Shown: positions 15,671 to 25,725, counted from the stretch's first letter. The stretch: 43,417 nt of DNA from Candidatus Alangreenwoodia gallinarii (GCA_904398315.1 CAJFPD010000054.1:1-43417), one strand, 5' to 3'. The notes: a model not told the origin generated them from the sequence alone. Made by a program: numbers and translations.

Positions 15671-17134
15671 ATGGAACTTATTCTGGGGAATCAATTAAAA
15701 ACGGAACAGACACAGAAACTGATCCTGAGTACGGAGATGATCCAGTCTCTCAATCTTCTTCAGTTTACCAGCAGTGAGCTGGCAGATTTCATTTCCGAAA
15801 AAATGACAGAAAATCCTGTTCTCGATTTCGGCGAAGAGGAGTCATCGATTCATCAGATGGTGGATGCCGACCGGATCATAAACACACAGGAAGATCGCGA
15901 GCAGGACGGGTACGACAGCGGCTACGGGGAGTACGACTGGTATGGCGGCGAGTACGGCGGATACGATTACGATCCGGAATACGGCGGGTACAGCACAGGC
16001 CGGATATTTTCGGAGAGAGAGCAGAAACCTTTTGAGTTCGGATCCACGGACGAGCTGACGCTGGAGGAGAATCTGCTGAGCCAGGTGGATTTCTGCGACG
16101 AACCTTATCTGAAAAAGGCGACAGCTGCATACATCATCCAGACGCTGGATGAAAACGGCTATCTGACATTTTCCACAGAGGAGATCGCACAGCAGCTGGG
16201 CATCGATGCCGAAGCTGTGGAGGAGGCGAGACGCCTGATATGGACCTTCGATCCGCCGGGAGTGGCGGCGGCTGATCTGCGTGAGTGCATGAAAATCCAG
16301 CTAAATGCGATAGGCAGGCTGGATGAACGGATGAGCAGGATCATCGATGATCATCTGGAGGATATCGCACGCAGCCGGTTCTCTGTGGTAGCGCGTTCCG
16401 TCGGCATGACGGCCGAGGAAGTCAGGGATGCGGCGGAGCTCATACGTTCCCTCGAGCCGAAACCCGGGCGGAGCTTTTTTTCCGCAGAGACAGCCGGATA
16501 TATCGTGCCGGATATTGCGGTGGAAAGGGCAGGAGGGAAATATCAGGTAAAGATCAGCAGTCATACGGCTCCGCACCTGATCATACGCAGTGATTACAGA
16601 AAAATGATGAAGGATTCCAATCGGGATTCCGGCGTGGTCTCTTTTCTGACCGACAGACTGAATGATGCTTCATGGCTGATACGGAGCATAGAACAGCGCC
16701 GGGAGACGATAAGAAAAGTCGTTTCGGCCATCGTCGAGGCGCAGCAGGAGTTTTTTGAAAAGGGAGTCGCCTGTCTGAAGCCGATGACGATGAAACAGAT
16801 CGCGGAAAAGACAGGCGTACATGAGTCGACGGTCAGCCGTACGGTGAACGGAAAATATCTGCAGTGTTCTCAGGGAATTTTCGAACTGCGCTATTTTTTC
16901 TCCGGCACGTCAGGCTTTTTCGGCTCGGAAGGGCAGTCGGCGACATCGGAAGGTCTTAAGTCGCTGATCGTAAAACTGGTAGAGAGCGAGGACCGCTCTT
17001 CTCCCCTTAGCGACAGATCCATAGCGGAGGCGATTCTCATCAAGGGGATCGCGGTATCCCGCAGGACCGTAGCCAAGTACAGAGAGGAGCTGGGAATACC
17101 GGCTTCTTCCGTCAGAAGACGGAGAAAAACGTAG
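15671..17134 (+). CDS. rpoN: RNA polymerase sigma-54 factor RpoN
   Basis: Alternative sigma factor that recognises -24/-12 promoters and needs an AAA+ activator. 487 residues. Region I is the Gln/Leu-rich start (LKTEQTQKLILSTEMIQSLNLL). The core-binding region follows (about 120-300), then a helix-turn-helix MKQIAEKTGVHESTVSRTVN near 374 and the RpoN box RRTVAKYREE from residue 464. Region II holds a Tyr/Gly/Asp-rich insert at 80-109 with nine tyrosines. No activator gene and no -24/-12 promoter is visible in the window, so its targets are elsewhere. Being directly before pgk is a known Clostridia-type position. AGAGGA precedes the ATG. Confidence 0.95.
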   Translation: MELILGNQLKTEQTQKLILSTEMIQSLNLLQFTSSELADFISEKMTENPVLDFGEEESSIHQMVDADRIINTQEDREQDGYDSGYGEYDWYGGEYGGYDYDPEYGGYSTGRIFSEREQKPFEFGSTDELTLEENLLSQVDFCDEPYLKKATAAYIIQTLDENGYLTFSTEEIAQQLGIDAEAVEEARRLIWTFDPPGVAAADLRECMKIQLNAIGRLDERMSRIIDDHLEDIARSRFSVVARSVGMTAEEVRDAAELIRSLEPKPGRSFFSAETAGYIVPDIAVERAGGKYQVKISSHTAPHLIIRSDYRKMMKDSNRDSGVVSFLTDRLNDASWLIRSIEQRRETIRKVVSAIVEAQQEFFEKGVACLKPMTMKQIAEKTGVHESTVSRTVNGKYLQCSQGIFELRYFFSGTSGFFGSEGQSATSEGLKSLIVKLVESEDRSSPLSDRSIAEAILIKGIAVSRRTVAKYREELGIPASSVRRRRKT

Positions 17135-17190
17135 CCGGCGCGGTCTCACAGCGGATTTCCGGGAGTGCCGCACCGGATGATGCGGTATGT

Positions 17191-17228
17191 GCAGACGGAA
17201 AATTTCCGGTTTTATCGTCTGCATTTTT
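17191..17228 (+). terminator. Intrinsic terminator between rpoN and pgk
   Basis: GCAGACG (17191-17197) pairs with CGTCTGC (17216-17222), followed by A and five T residues. Inside the loop lies a second inverted repeat (GGAAA/TTTCC). It separates rpoN from the glycolytic genes; I see no good promoter between it and pgk. Confidence 0.65.
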
Positions 17229-17264
17229 GTTCTATATTATTTTCATTATTTTCGGGAGGAACCA

Positions 17265-18449
17265 ATGAAAAAAACGGTAAGAGATATCGATGTGGAAGGA
17301 AAGAGAGTCTTTGTACGGTGCGATTTCAACGTGCCCACGGACGGAGAAGGCAGAATTTCGGATGACCGCAGGATACGGGGCGCTCTTCCGACGATCGGAT
17401 ATCTGATCGATCACGGTGCGAAAGTTATCCTGGCTTCACATCTGGGCAGGCCGAAAGGCAGTCCGGATCCGAAATATTCACTGCAGATCGTGGCGGACAG
17501 ATTGTCGGAGCTGCTGGGAAAGAAGATTCTTTTTATCAGCGAGCCGGAAGTGACGGGGCCGGAAACGAAGGCTGCCGCCGCATCCCTGATGCCGGGAGAT
17601 GTTATGCTCATCGAGAATGTGAGATTCCGGAAAGAAGAGACAAAAAATGAAGAATCCTTTTCCAGAGAACTGGCGGAACTGGCTGATATTTTTGTCAATG
17701 ACGCATTCGGTACAGCTCACCGCGCTCACTGTTCCACAGCGGGAATCGCCGCATTTCTTCCTGCGGTCAGCGGACTGCTGATGGAAAAAGAGCTGCGCTT
17801 TTTCGGCGATGCGCTGGAAAATCCGCAGCGGCCGTTTACCGCTGTTCTGGGAGGAGCAAAGGTAGGGGACAAGATCCCTCTCATCGAAAATCTCATCGAT
17901 AAAGTGGACCGGATCATCATCGGCGGCGGTATGGCATATACTTTTCTGAAAGCGGAAGGATATGAGATCGGCACTTCTCTGCTGGAGGAGGATAAGATCA
18001 CTCTGACTCTTGACCTCATGAAAAAATCCGAAGAAAAGGGAATCGAGTTTCTGCTTCCTGTGGATGTGATCTGCGCGGATGAATTCAGAAATGATGCTCC
18101 CCACGATATCTATGCGGCCGATGCGATGCCGAAGGACAGGATGGGACTGGATATCGGACCGAAGACGCAGAAACGGTATGAAGAGGCTATCGTATCCTCG
18201 GGAACTGTCGTATGGAACGGGCCGATGGGTGTCTTTGAAATGGAAAATTTTTCCGGAGGAACGCGTGCCGTGGCGGCAGCCATGAATAAATGCGGCGGAA
18301 CTACCGTCGTAGGCGGAGGCGACAGTGCAGCAGCGGTACGTCAGTTCGGTATGGAAGAAAATATTTCCCATATCTCCACCGGAGGCGGAGCTTCCCTCGA
18401 ATTTCTGGAGGGAAAACGGCTGCCGGGCGTAGAATGCCTTATGGACTGA
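17265..18449 (+). CDS. pgk: Phosphoglycerate kinase
   Basis: Glycolytic enzyme transferring phosphate from 1,3-bisphosphoglycerate to ADP. 394 residues, the bacterial length. The N-domain has [13 protein letters not shown] and ASHLGRPKG, which bind the substrate; [12 protein letters not shown] and the hinge follow; the C-domain has [13 protein letters not shown] and [13 protein letters not shown] for nucleotide binding. The ATG at 17265 follows GGGAGG; an upstream in-frame start would add 26 non-homologous residues. Followed 88 bases later by tpiA. In many Firmicutes gap precedes pgk; here rpoN does. Confidence 0.97.
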   Translation: MKKTVRDIDVEGKRVFVRCDFNVPTDGEGRISDDRRIRGALPTIGYLIDHGAKVILASHLGRPKGSPDPKYSLQIVADRLSELLGKKILFISEPEVTGPETKAAAASLMPGDVMLIENVRFRKEETKNEESFSRELAELADIFVNDAFGTAHRAHCSTAGIAAFLPAVSGLLMEKELRFFGDALENPQRPFTAVLGGAKVGDKIPLIENLIDKVDRIIIGGGMAYTFLKAEGYEIGTSLLEEDKITLTLDLMKKSEEKGIEFLLPVDVICADEFRNDAPHDIYAADAMPKDRMGLDIGPKTQKRYEEAIVSSGTVVWNGPMGVFEMENFSGGTRAVAAAMNKCGGTTVVGGGDSAAAVRQFGMEENISHISTGGGASLEFLEGKRLPGVECLMD

Positions 18450-18537
18450 CACGGGAAAGCGTATCGTTCTCCTTCGGAAACGGAAAAAGAGGGAAAATGC
18501 GCAGGAAAGGGAAAGATGACGGAGAGGAGTAAGGAAT

Positions 18538-19335
18538 ATGAGAAAACCGTTGATCGCCGCAAACTGGAAGATGAATAAGCTGGTGGAGGATGCCACATCT
18601 TACGGTGAAGACCTGATCGAAAAGCTGAAGGCGGAAAATGTCGATTTAAAGAAGGTTGACGTGGCAGTATGTGTGCCGTTCATCCACATGGCGGCGCTGA
18701 AAGTCATCTTCCTGCTGCGCGGCGTCGGCGTCGGAGCACAGAACATGCACTTTGCAGAGAGCGGAGCGTATACCGGGGAAATCTCACCGGCCATGCTGCA
18801 GGATATGGGCATCGAATACGTAATCATCGGTCATTCGGAACGACGCATGTATTTCGGGGAAACAGATGAGGAATGTGCGAAAAAACTGAAAGCGGCTCAC
18901 GCGCATAAGATCCGTCCGATTCTGTGCGTGGGTGAATCTCTGAGTCAGCGTGAAGCGAAGGAACATTTCGATACCGTCAGACGACAGCTTACCGGATGTT
19001 TTGAAGGAATCGGCAGAGAGGATGCGGCGGGAACAGTCATCGCCTATGAGCCGGTCTGGGCGATCGGTACGGGAAAGACGGCTACGTCGCAGCAGGCGAA
19101 CGAGATGGCATCCTTTATCCGGTCGGTGGTGGAGGATCTGTACGGAACAGATACGGCGGAACAGGTGATCATTCAGTACGGCGGCAGTGTGAAAAAATCG
19201 AATATCGCGGAACTTATGAGTATGAGCGATATCGACGGCGCTCTGGTGGGAGGCGCAAGTCTGGATGCCGGAGAATTTGCACAAATCGTAAATTTTGATC
19301 CGGATGTGGTAGGCAAAGAGCAGAAAGTCCGGTAA
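18538..19335 (+). CDS. tpiA: Triose-phosphate isomerase
   Basis: Interconverts dihydroxyacetone phosphate and glyceraldehyde 3-phosphate. 265 residues, slightly longer than the usual 250. N9/K11 in AANWKMN, H99 in IIGHSERR and the catalytic base E171 in AYEPVWAIGTGKTA are all present, as are the phosphate-binding QYGGSVK and DGALVGGASL. A short stretch (HMAALKVIFLLRGVGVGAQN) is unusually hydrophobic at the place where others have a polar ALK/GxxVxVGAQN segment. GAGGAG lies before the ATG. Part of the pgk-tpiA-eno run. Confidence 0.97.
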   Translation: MRKPLIAANWKMNKLVEDATSYGEDLIEKLKAENVDLKKVDVAVCVPFIHMAALKVIFLLRGVGVGAQNMHFAESGAYTGEISPAMLQDMGIEYVIIGHSERRMYFGETDEECAKKLKAAHAHKIRPILCVGESLSQREAKEHFDTVRRQLTGCFEGIGREDAAGTVIAYEPVWAIGTGKTATSQQANEMASFIRSVVEDLYGTDTAEQVIIQYGGSVKKSNIAELMSMSDIDGALVGGASLDAGEFAQIVNFDPDVVGKEQKVR

Positions 19336-19348
19336 AATATCTCCGTAA

Positions 19349-20695
<1,347 letters not shown>

Positions 20696-20697
20696 AT

Positions 20698-20783
20698 CCT
20701 ATGACGCAGCGTATGAAAAGCTGCGGTGTCATAGGGTCCCGGCGCAGAGTTCCGCTTTTCCGCTTTACGGTACGGAACTCTGC
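20698..20783. repeat. Two tandem stem-loops downstream of eno
   Basis: Hairpin 1: CCTATGAC and GCAGC pair with GCTGC and GTCATAGG (20698-20735). Hairpin 2: GCAGAGTTCCG (20744-20754) pairs perfectly with 20773-20783. Neither is followed by a T run. A third possible stem, TTTACGG (20764-20770) with CCGTAAA (20793-20799), overlaps hairpin 2 and is followed by TTTATT. Could be an mRNA 3' stabiliser, a weak terminator or part of a small RNA. Confidence 0.55.
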
Positions 20784-20807
20784 ACTTCTGTGCCGTAAAT
20801 TTATTGA

Positions 20808-20836
20808 TTGATTATTGTGAAAATATATGATATAAT
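20808..20836 (+). promoter_or_regulatory. Promoter of secG
   Basis: TTGATT (20808-20813), 17-bp spacer, TATAAT (20831-20836) with an extended TG. Leader about 134 bases, containing a nested hairpin. Confidence 0.85.
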
Positions 20837-20856
20837 CTATCAGATTTTGTGACTGA

Positions 20857-20974
20857 GTCATCCGGTGAAGTCAGCTCGGTTCCTGCGGCAGCGCGCAGGA
20901 GGGATGACGACAGAGACGGAAAAATACGGATCGAATAGGATCAAACAGATATGACGGATAAAAGGAGGTCATCC
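20857..20974 (+). other. Structured secG leader with two competing pairings
   Basis: GTCATCC (20857-20863) can pair with GGATGAC (20902-20908), enclosing a CCTGCG/CGCAGG hairpin. The same GTCATCC recurs at 20968-20974, touching the AAGGAGG ribosome-binding site, and could pair with the same GGATGAC. This would sequester or free the site. Inferred from sequence only. Confidence 0.4.
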
Positions 20975-20976
20975 GA

Positions 20977-21207
20977 ATGAAAATCGTATTGATGATACTG
21001 CTGCTGATCGCGTCGATCGTGCTGATTGCCAGCATACTCTTTCAGTCAGGCAACAGCGCCGGTCTTTCCGGTTCCATCGGCGGCGGAGCAGAGCAGCTTT
21101 TCGGAAAAAAGAAGAGCAGCGGCTATGAAACGATTCTCAGCAGAATCACCGCGGTGGGCGCAGTAGTCTTTTTCATCTGTACTGTTGCGCTTACAGCAAT
21201 CGAATAA
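20977..21207 (+). CDS. secG: Preprotein translocase subunit SecG
   Basis: Small accessory subunit of the SecYEG channel. 76 residues with two membrane segments: residues 2-22 (IVLMILLLIASIVLIASILF) and about 54-74. Between them is the family loop with GLSGSIGGGAEQLFGKKK. AAGGAGG (20962-20968) precedes the ATG. Lies between eno and rnr, as in many Firmicutes; a strong terminator follows. Confidence 0.95.
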   Translation: MKIVLMILLLIASIVLIASILFQSGNSAGLSGSIGGGAEQLFGKKKSSGYETILSRITAVGAVVFFICTVALTAIE

Positions 21208-21216
21208 ATACGGCAG

Positions 21217-21250
21217 AAAACGGGCAGAATATTGTTTCTGCCCGTTTTTT
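21217..21250 (+). terminator. Strong intrinsic terminator after secG
   Basis: AACGGGCAGAA (21219-21229) pairs with TTCTGCCCGTT (21236-21246), small loop, then a run of six T residues ending at 21250. Confidence 0.92.
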
Positions 21251-21349
21251 ATCTCAGATCTTTTCTCCTGTTTTCGCATAAAATGCGGACGGACGGCGGA
21301 TAATAATCATCGCAGACAGATGCATATTTTCGTACGAAAGGAGAAAATC

Positions 21350-21709
21350 ATGAAAAAGACACGTCTTATGATCGCATTGCTGCTGCTGTGCTCTGTTCTT
21401 CTGCTCCCCGCATGCGGAAACGATACGACGGTGAAGGATGACAGCTCCCGGAGCAGTTCCGCCGGAGAAGTGGACGGTGCAGGCAAAGATCTGGCCGATG
21501 ATGCAAAAGACATGGCCGATGACGCCAAAGAAGGCGCAAAAGATGTAGCCGATGATGCGAAGGATATGGGCAAAGATGTAGCCGACGGCATGAAAGACGC
21601 AGCTGACGATGTAAAAGATTCCATGACATCGGATGACGGCGCTGACAGCGGAAGCGGCTCGCCTGACCGCACCGGCACGTCCGGCAGCGCTGCGGGGACA
21701 GAAAGATAG
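21350..21709 (+). CDS. Small lipoprotein with LEA-like amphipathic repeats
   Basis: 119 residues, family not recognised. A lipoprotein signal peptide (MKKTRLMIALLLLCSVLLLP) ends at the lipobox LLPAC, giving lipidated Cys22. After a Ser/Gly linker, residues about 44-90 repeat variants of DVADDAKDM and DVADGMKDA with a 7- to 11-residue period, an alternating acidic/Lys pattern like late-embryogenesis-abundant or apolipoprotein helices. The last ~25 residues are Gly/Ser/Asp-rich and disordered. GAAAGGAG lies 8 bases before the ATG, and a 12-bp palindrome TTTCGTACGAAA (21328-21339) abuts that site. Sits between the secG terminator and rnr. A surface or stress role is only a guess. Confidence 0.8.
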   Translation: MKKTRLMIALLLLCSVLLLPACGNDTTVKDDSSRSSSAGEVDGAGKDLADDAKDMADDAKEGAKDVADDAKDMGKDVADGMKDAADDVKDSMTSDDGADSGSGSPDRTGTSGSAAGTER

Positions 21710-21855
21710 GAAAAGTGCACGGTTCACGGCCGCATGTGCGGCCGGAGGAACCGGGCGCACCGGCAGGCAGAACCGGAAAAAAAGGTGTGCCGGGGCGGCA
21801 GACAGTCAGTCGGAAAAAGGCATGGCAACGGACAGTACATAGAGGAATCGCAACG

Positions 21856-24081
21856 ATGGGAAAAAAATATGCACGAAAAAATGAAGTCGGAGAAGAGAGG
21901 CGGGCGGAAATCCGGAAACTGCTTCTGAAAGCAGCCGCTGATTCGTCGCTGCGCCTCACCGGCGAACAGGAGATTCTTAACGCAGTCGGAGCTCAGTCCC
22001 GGGAATACGGAGCGGTCTTTGAGGAGCTCGATCGTCTGATCGACGGCGGAAAAATCGTGAGAAGCAGGAAAGGACGATATCTGCTTCCGGAGGCTTATGA
22101 TCTGATGGCGGGAACGATGCGCAGAAATGCCGGAGGTTTCGGATTTGTTCTGCTGGACGATCGGAAAGAGGAGATTTTCATACCGAAATCTCAGATGAAT
22201 CATGCCATCGATAAAGACAGGGTTCTCATCCGCCTCATGTCGGAAAGAAGAGGGGAACGGCGTACGGGAAGTGTGGAAAAAATCGTATCACACACACTGA
22301 CCTTTGTTACGGGAACTTTTACTGTCAGAGGAAAGCAGTATTTTCTGCTGCCGGACGACAGGCGTATCGGCAGAATTCGCATTGACGGGGAGAAGACTAT
22401 GGAAGCGCGGCCTGGCGATAAGGTTCGCGTCGATATTACAGAATATCCGGACCATTCTTCCGTAATGAAGGGAGAAGTGACGGAAATTTACGGCCGTGCC
22501 GGGGAAAGCCGGGCGGAAGAGGCGGCCGTTGTGGACCGTTACGATATCCGCACCGGATTTTCAGAAGAGGTCCTGGAAGAAGCCGGCAAGATTTCTGAAA
22601 AGCTGAATAAAACGGATCTGAAAGGCAGAGAAGATCTGCGCGGCAAGACGATCGTCACCATCGACGGAGCTGATGCCAGAGATTTTGATGACGCTGTGCG
22701 TGTGGAGAAAACGCAGGATGGCGATTATATTCTTTATGTCTGCATCGCGGATGTGAGCCATTATGTCAGGGAAGGATCCGCGCTTGACCGGGAGGCTCTT
22801 CTGCGGGGCTGCAGCGTCTATTTTCCGGACAGAGTCTTTCCTATGCTGCCGGAAGAGCTCTCCAACGGCGTATGCAGTCTGAATGAGGGGGAGGACCGCC
22901 TGACTCTGACAGCCGAGATGACTATCAGCGCCGGGGGCGATGTGACGGGATACCGGATCTACGAGAGTGTCATACGTTCGTCTGCGAGGCTGATATACGG
23001 GGATATTTCCGATCTTCTGGAAGGAGGAGACGAAGAGCTGCAGGAAAAGTATGAGGAACTGCTGCCGATGCTCTGTGATATGAGAGATCTTGCGGAAATT
23101 CTGTTTAAAAAGAGATCAGGGGAAGGCAGCATCGACTTTGAGGTGCCCGAACCGCATATCTGTACGGATGAGGACGGCGCGGTTCTCTTTGTGGAACCCG
23201 GGGAACGCAGAGTGGCCAACCGGATGATCGAGGAGTTCATGCTGGAAGCAAACCGCGTCGTGGCGGAGCACTGTTTCTGGATGGACCTTCCGTTTGTATA
23301 CCGCGTACACGAACGACCGGATCAGATGAAAATGGAGGAACTGAAGCGTTTCGCCGGCAGTCTGGGGCTGACTTTCCGGGGATCCTGCATCAATGTACGT
23401 CCGAAAACGATACAGGATCTTCTTCTCCAGGCAAAGGAGAGGGACTGCGGAACGGTGATCGGAAGAATCGCTCTGAGATCGATGAAGAAGGCCGTATACG
23501 ATACAGAATGTAAAGGCCACTTCGGACTCGGATTCCGCTATTACTGTCATTTTACCTCACCGATCCGGCGTTATCCCGATCTGATCGTTCACAGAATTCT
23601 GAAGGATACAATCCGCGGCACTGCGGATATGAAACGTTATCGGCATCTGACGAAACTTACGCGGGAAGCGGCGGAAATTTCCTCGGACAGGGAACGCGTG
23701 TCGACAGATGCGGAACGGGCTGTGGAAAAGATAATGACGGCTGTCTACATGAGCCGTTTTGAAGGAGCTGTCTTTGACGGCATGATCAGCGGTGTGATCG
23801 GCAGCGGTTTTTTTGTGGAGCTGGAGAATACGGCGGAAGGTTATGTGCCCGCAGAAGTACTGGCGGACGATTACTATATCTGCGACGAAAAGAACTACCG
23901 GATGATCGGGGAACGCAGAAAACGTATATTCGCTATAGGTGACAGGATCAGAGTCAGAGTGGACAGAGTAAATACTATGACGGGCGATATCGATCTCAGC
24001 CCGGCGGAGGAAGAAGGAACGGGATACAAAGACAAAGAGCGCAGAGGAGGAAAAAGAAAAAGGCGGAGACGGATACGTTGA
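21856..24081 (+). CDS. rnr: Ribonuclease R
   Basis: Processive 3'-5' exoribonuclease that degrades structured RNA. 741 residues: an N-terminal winged helix (about 10-70), cold-shock domains (about 75-230), the RNB catalytic domain (about 250-590) with IDGADARDFDDAV supplying the metal-binding aspartates and HFTSPIRRYPDLIVHR, then an S1 domain (FDGMISGVIGSGFFVELE) and a basic tail ending in RGGKRKRRRRIR. The ATG at 21856 follows AGAGGAA; an upstream start would add 47 non-homologous residues. smpB and ssrA, frequent neighbours, are not here. The stop codon sits in the loop of a 13-bp hairpin that acts as a terminator for the opposite strand. Confidence 0.97.
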   Translation: MGKKYARKNEVGEERRAEIRKLLLKAAADSSLRLTGEQEILNAVGAQSREYGAVFEELDRLIDGGKIVRSRKGRYLLPEAYDLMAGTMRRNAGGFGFVLLDDRKEEIFIPKSQMNHAIDKDRVLIRLMSERRGERRTGSVEKIVSHTLTFVTGTFTVRGKQYFLLPDDRRIGRIRIDGEKTMEARPGDKVRVDITEYPDHSSVMKGEVTEIYGRAGESRAEEAAVVDRYDIRTGFSEEVLEEAGKISEKLNKTDLKGREDLRGKTIVTIDGADARDFDDAVRVEKTQDGDYILYVCIADVSHYVREGSALDREALLRGCSVYFPDRVFPMLPEELSNGVCSLNEGEDRLTLTAEMTISAGGDVTGYRIYESVIRSSARLIYGDISDLLEGGDEELQEKYEELLPMLCDMRDLAEILFKKRSGEGSIDFEVPEPHICTDEDGAVLFVEPGERRVANRMIEEFMLEANRVVAEHCFWMDLPFVYRVHERPDQMKMEELKRFAGSLGLTFRGSCINVRPKTIQDLLLQAKERDCGTVIGRIALRSMKKAVYDTECKGHFGLGFRYYCHFTSPIRRYPDLIVHRILKDTIRGTADMKRYRHLTKLTREAAEISSDRERVSTDAERAVEKIMTAVYMSRFEGAVFDGMISGVIGSGFFVELENTAEGYVPAEVLADDYYICDEKNYRMIGERRKRIFAIGDRIRVRVDRVNTMTGDIDLSPAEEEGTGYKDKERRGGKRKRRRRIR

Positions 24082-24093
24082 TCCGTCTCCGCC
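24047..24093 (-). terminator. Antisense terminator embedded in the 3' end of rnr
   Basis: GGCGGAGACGGAT (24062-24074) pairs perfectly with 24081-24093; loop of six bases holds the rnr stop. On the minus strand the stem is followed by TTTTTCTTTTT (complement of 24051-24061), so it terminates the symporter transcript. On the plus strand no T run follows. Confidence 0.8.
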
Positions 24094-24166
24094 GGAAATG
24101 CCAGCGGTTTTCGCAGTCCATTCCGCAGAAAAAGAACGGCACAGACGAGAAGCACCATCGGAAAAA

Positions 24167-25516
24167 TCAGATAAGCCCTAAAACGAGAATGAGAACCAGG
24201 AGGATCGGAAGGACAAAGGTGACATAACCGCGGATCCAGTTCGGGATGCCGACACCCTTGCCCGTATTGGCTTCTTTCCGGTAATTGCCGAATCCCCATC
24301 CCACGCGTGAAACGCAGAACAGAAGATATACCAGTGCTCCGATCGGCAGCAGCAGGTTGCTGACGACGAAATCTTCCATGTCGAGGAAGTTTTTGCCTGC
24401 GATCGTGACGCCGCTCCAGACGTTGTAGCCCAGCACACACGGCAGTGACAGAAGAGCGACCAGAATACAGTTGAGAATACACGCTTTTTTCCGGCTCATA
24501 TTCCATTTTTCCATACAGCAGGCCACGATATTTTCAAAGACGGCAAGTACCGTCGTAATCGAGGCAAAAGCCATGAAGAGGAAGAACAGCGCTCCCCAGA
24601 TACGGCCTCCCGCCATGGAGTTAAACACACTCGGCAGCGTAACGAAGATCAGAGACGGACCCTGATCCGGTGTGACATCGAATGCGAAACATGCAGGGAA
24701 TATGATGAGACCGGAGCAGACAGCCACAAAAGTGTCGAGTACGGCGATTCTGCCCGCTTCCCCCAGAAGCGCGTGGTCGCGGCCCATATAGCTTCCGAAG
24801 ATGAGCATGGCGCCGATGCCGAGGCTCATGGTGAAGAAACTCTGGTTCATGGCGGCGGCCATCGTGTTGAGAACGCCGACTTCCTTCATCCTTGCAAAAT
24901 CGGGTTTCAGATAAAATGCAAGACCTTCCGATGCACCGTCCAGCGTCATACTGCGTACGGCGAGGACGACGATAAGAAGCAGGAGAGCGATCATCATAAA
25001 TTTGGAAACTTTTTCCAATCCGTTCTGAAGGCCGCGGCCGCAGATGACAAAACCGAAGACGACAGTCACCAGCATCCAGAAACCCATCTCCCACGGATCG
25101 GCCAGCATTTTGTCGAAGACCTGTCCGGAAGCTGCGGTATCCAGTCCCTCAAATGTGCCCGAGAGAAATTTCACCATGTAGCTGAGCATCCAGCCTGCTA
25201 CCGTCGTGTAATACATCATCAGCACATAATTTCCGGCCAGAGCGAAATAGCCGTGAATATGCCACTTCTGTCCGGGTTTTTCCAGTTCATTGTAGGCGAG
25301 CATAGTACTTTTTCGGCTGGCTCTGCCTATAGCCAGCTCCATCGTAAGCACGGGCACCGCCATGATGATAAGAAAGAGCAGATAAAACATTACGAAGGCT
25401 CCGCCGCCGTAATAACCGGTGATATACGGAAAACGCCACACGTTTCCTATACCGATGGCGCAGCCTGCGGAGATCAGGATAAATCCCAGACGCGATTTAA
25501 AACTTTCTCTTTTCAT
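24167..25516 (-). CDS. Sodium-dependent amino-acid symporter, NSS (SNF) family
   Basis: Na+-coupled transporter of the neurotransmitter:sodium symporter family, probably for an amino acid. 449 residues with about 11-12 hydrophobic segments. The N-terminal signature GCAIGIGNVWRFPYITGYYGG (TM1, sodium and substrate site) and GGAFVMFYLLFL are diagnostic; FAS(I)TTVLAVFENIV corresponds to TM8 with its sodium-binding Ser/Thr. I start at the ATG at 25516, preceded by a modest GGGGGA; four more in-frame residues are possible. Single gene on the minus strand, with its terminator inside the rnr end. Substrate cannot be assigned. Confidence 0.92.
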   Translation of the reverse strand: MKRESFKSRLGFILISAGCAIGIGNVWRFPYITGYYGGGAFVMFYLLFLIIMAVPVLTMELAIGRASRKSTMLAYNELEKPGQKWHIHGYFALAGNYVLMMYYTTVAGWMLSYMVKFLSGTFEGLDTAASGQVFDKMLADPWEMGFWMLVTVVFGFVICGRGLQNGLEKVSKFMMIALLLLIVVLAVRSMTLDGASEGLAFYLKPDFARMKEVGVLNTMAAAMNQSFFTMSLGIGAMLIFGSYMGRDHALLGEAGRIAVLDTFVAVCSGLIIFPACFAFDVTPDQGPSLIFVTLPSVFNSMAGGRIWGALFFLFMAFASITTVLAVFENIVACCMEKWNMSRKKACILNCILVALLSLPCVLGYNVWSGVTIAGKNFLDMEDFVVSNLLLPIGALVYLLFCVSRVGWGFGNYRKEANTGKGVGIPNWIRGYVTFVLPILLVLILVLGLI

Positions 25517-25552
25517 AATTTCCCCCAAAAGATAATTATTATAAAATATTTA

Positions 25553-25601
25553 CTGATATAATGAAATGATTCATGATATCGACAGTCATATATTATATCA
25601 G
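25553..25601. promoter_or_regulatory. Dyad upstream of the NSS symporter
   Basis: CTGATATAAT (25553-25562) and its exact complement ATTATATCAG (25592-25601) flank a 29-bp AT-rich centre. On the minus strand both arms offer TATAAT-like -10 sequences, and another TATAAT lies near 25540. Probably promoter and operator region; exact elements unclear. Confidence 0.4.
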
Positions 25602-25725
25602 CAGTCTCCCCGGGGGGACAACCGCCGGAGAAGAAGAACGTATGATTTTTCAGAAAACCGATTTTCCATCTGTATTTCCAGAGAATTTTTCGGAGATATA
25701 ATGTTTTTTCGAAAACAATCCGGAG

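Noticed and set aside
24082..24166. smpB or tmRNA after rnr
   Set aside because: These often follow rnr in Firmicutes, but here a convergent gene begins within 90 bases and no tmRNA-like ends are present.
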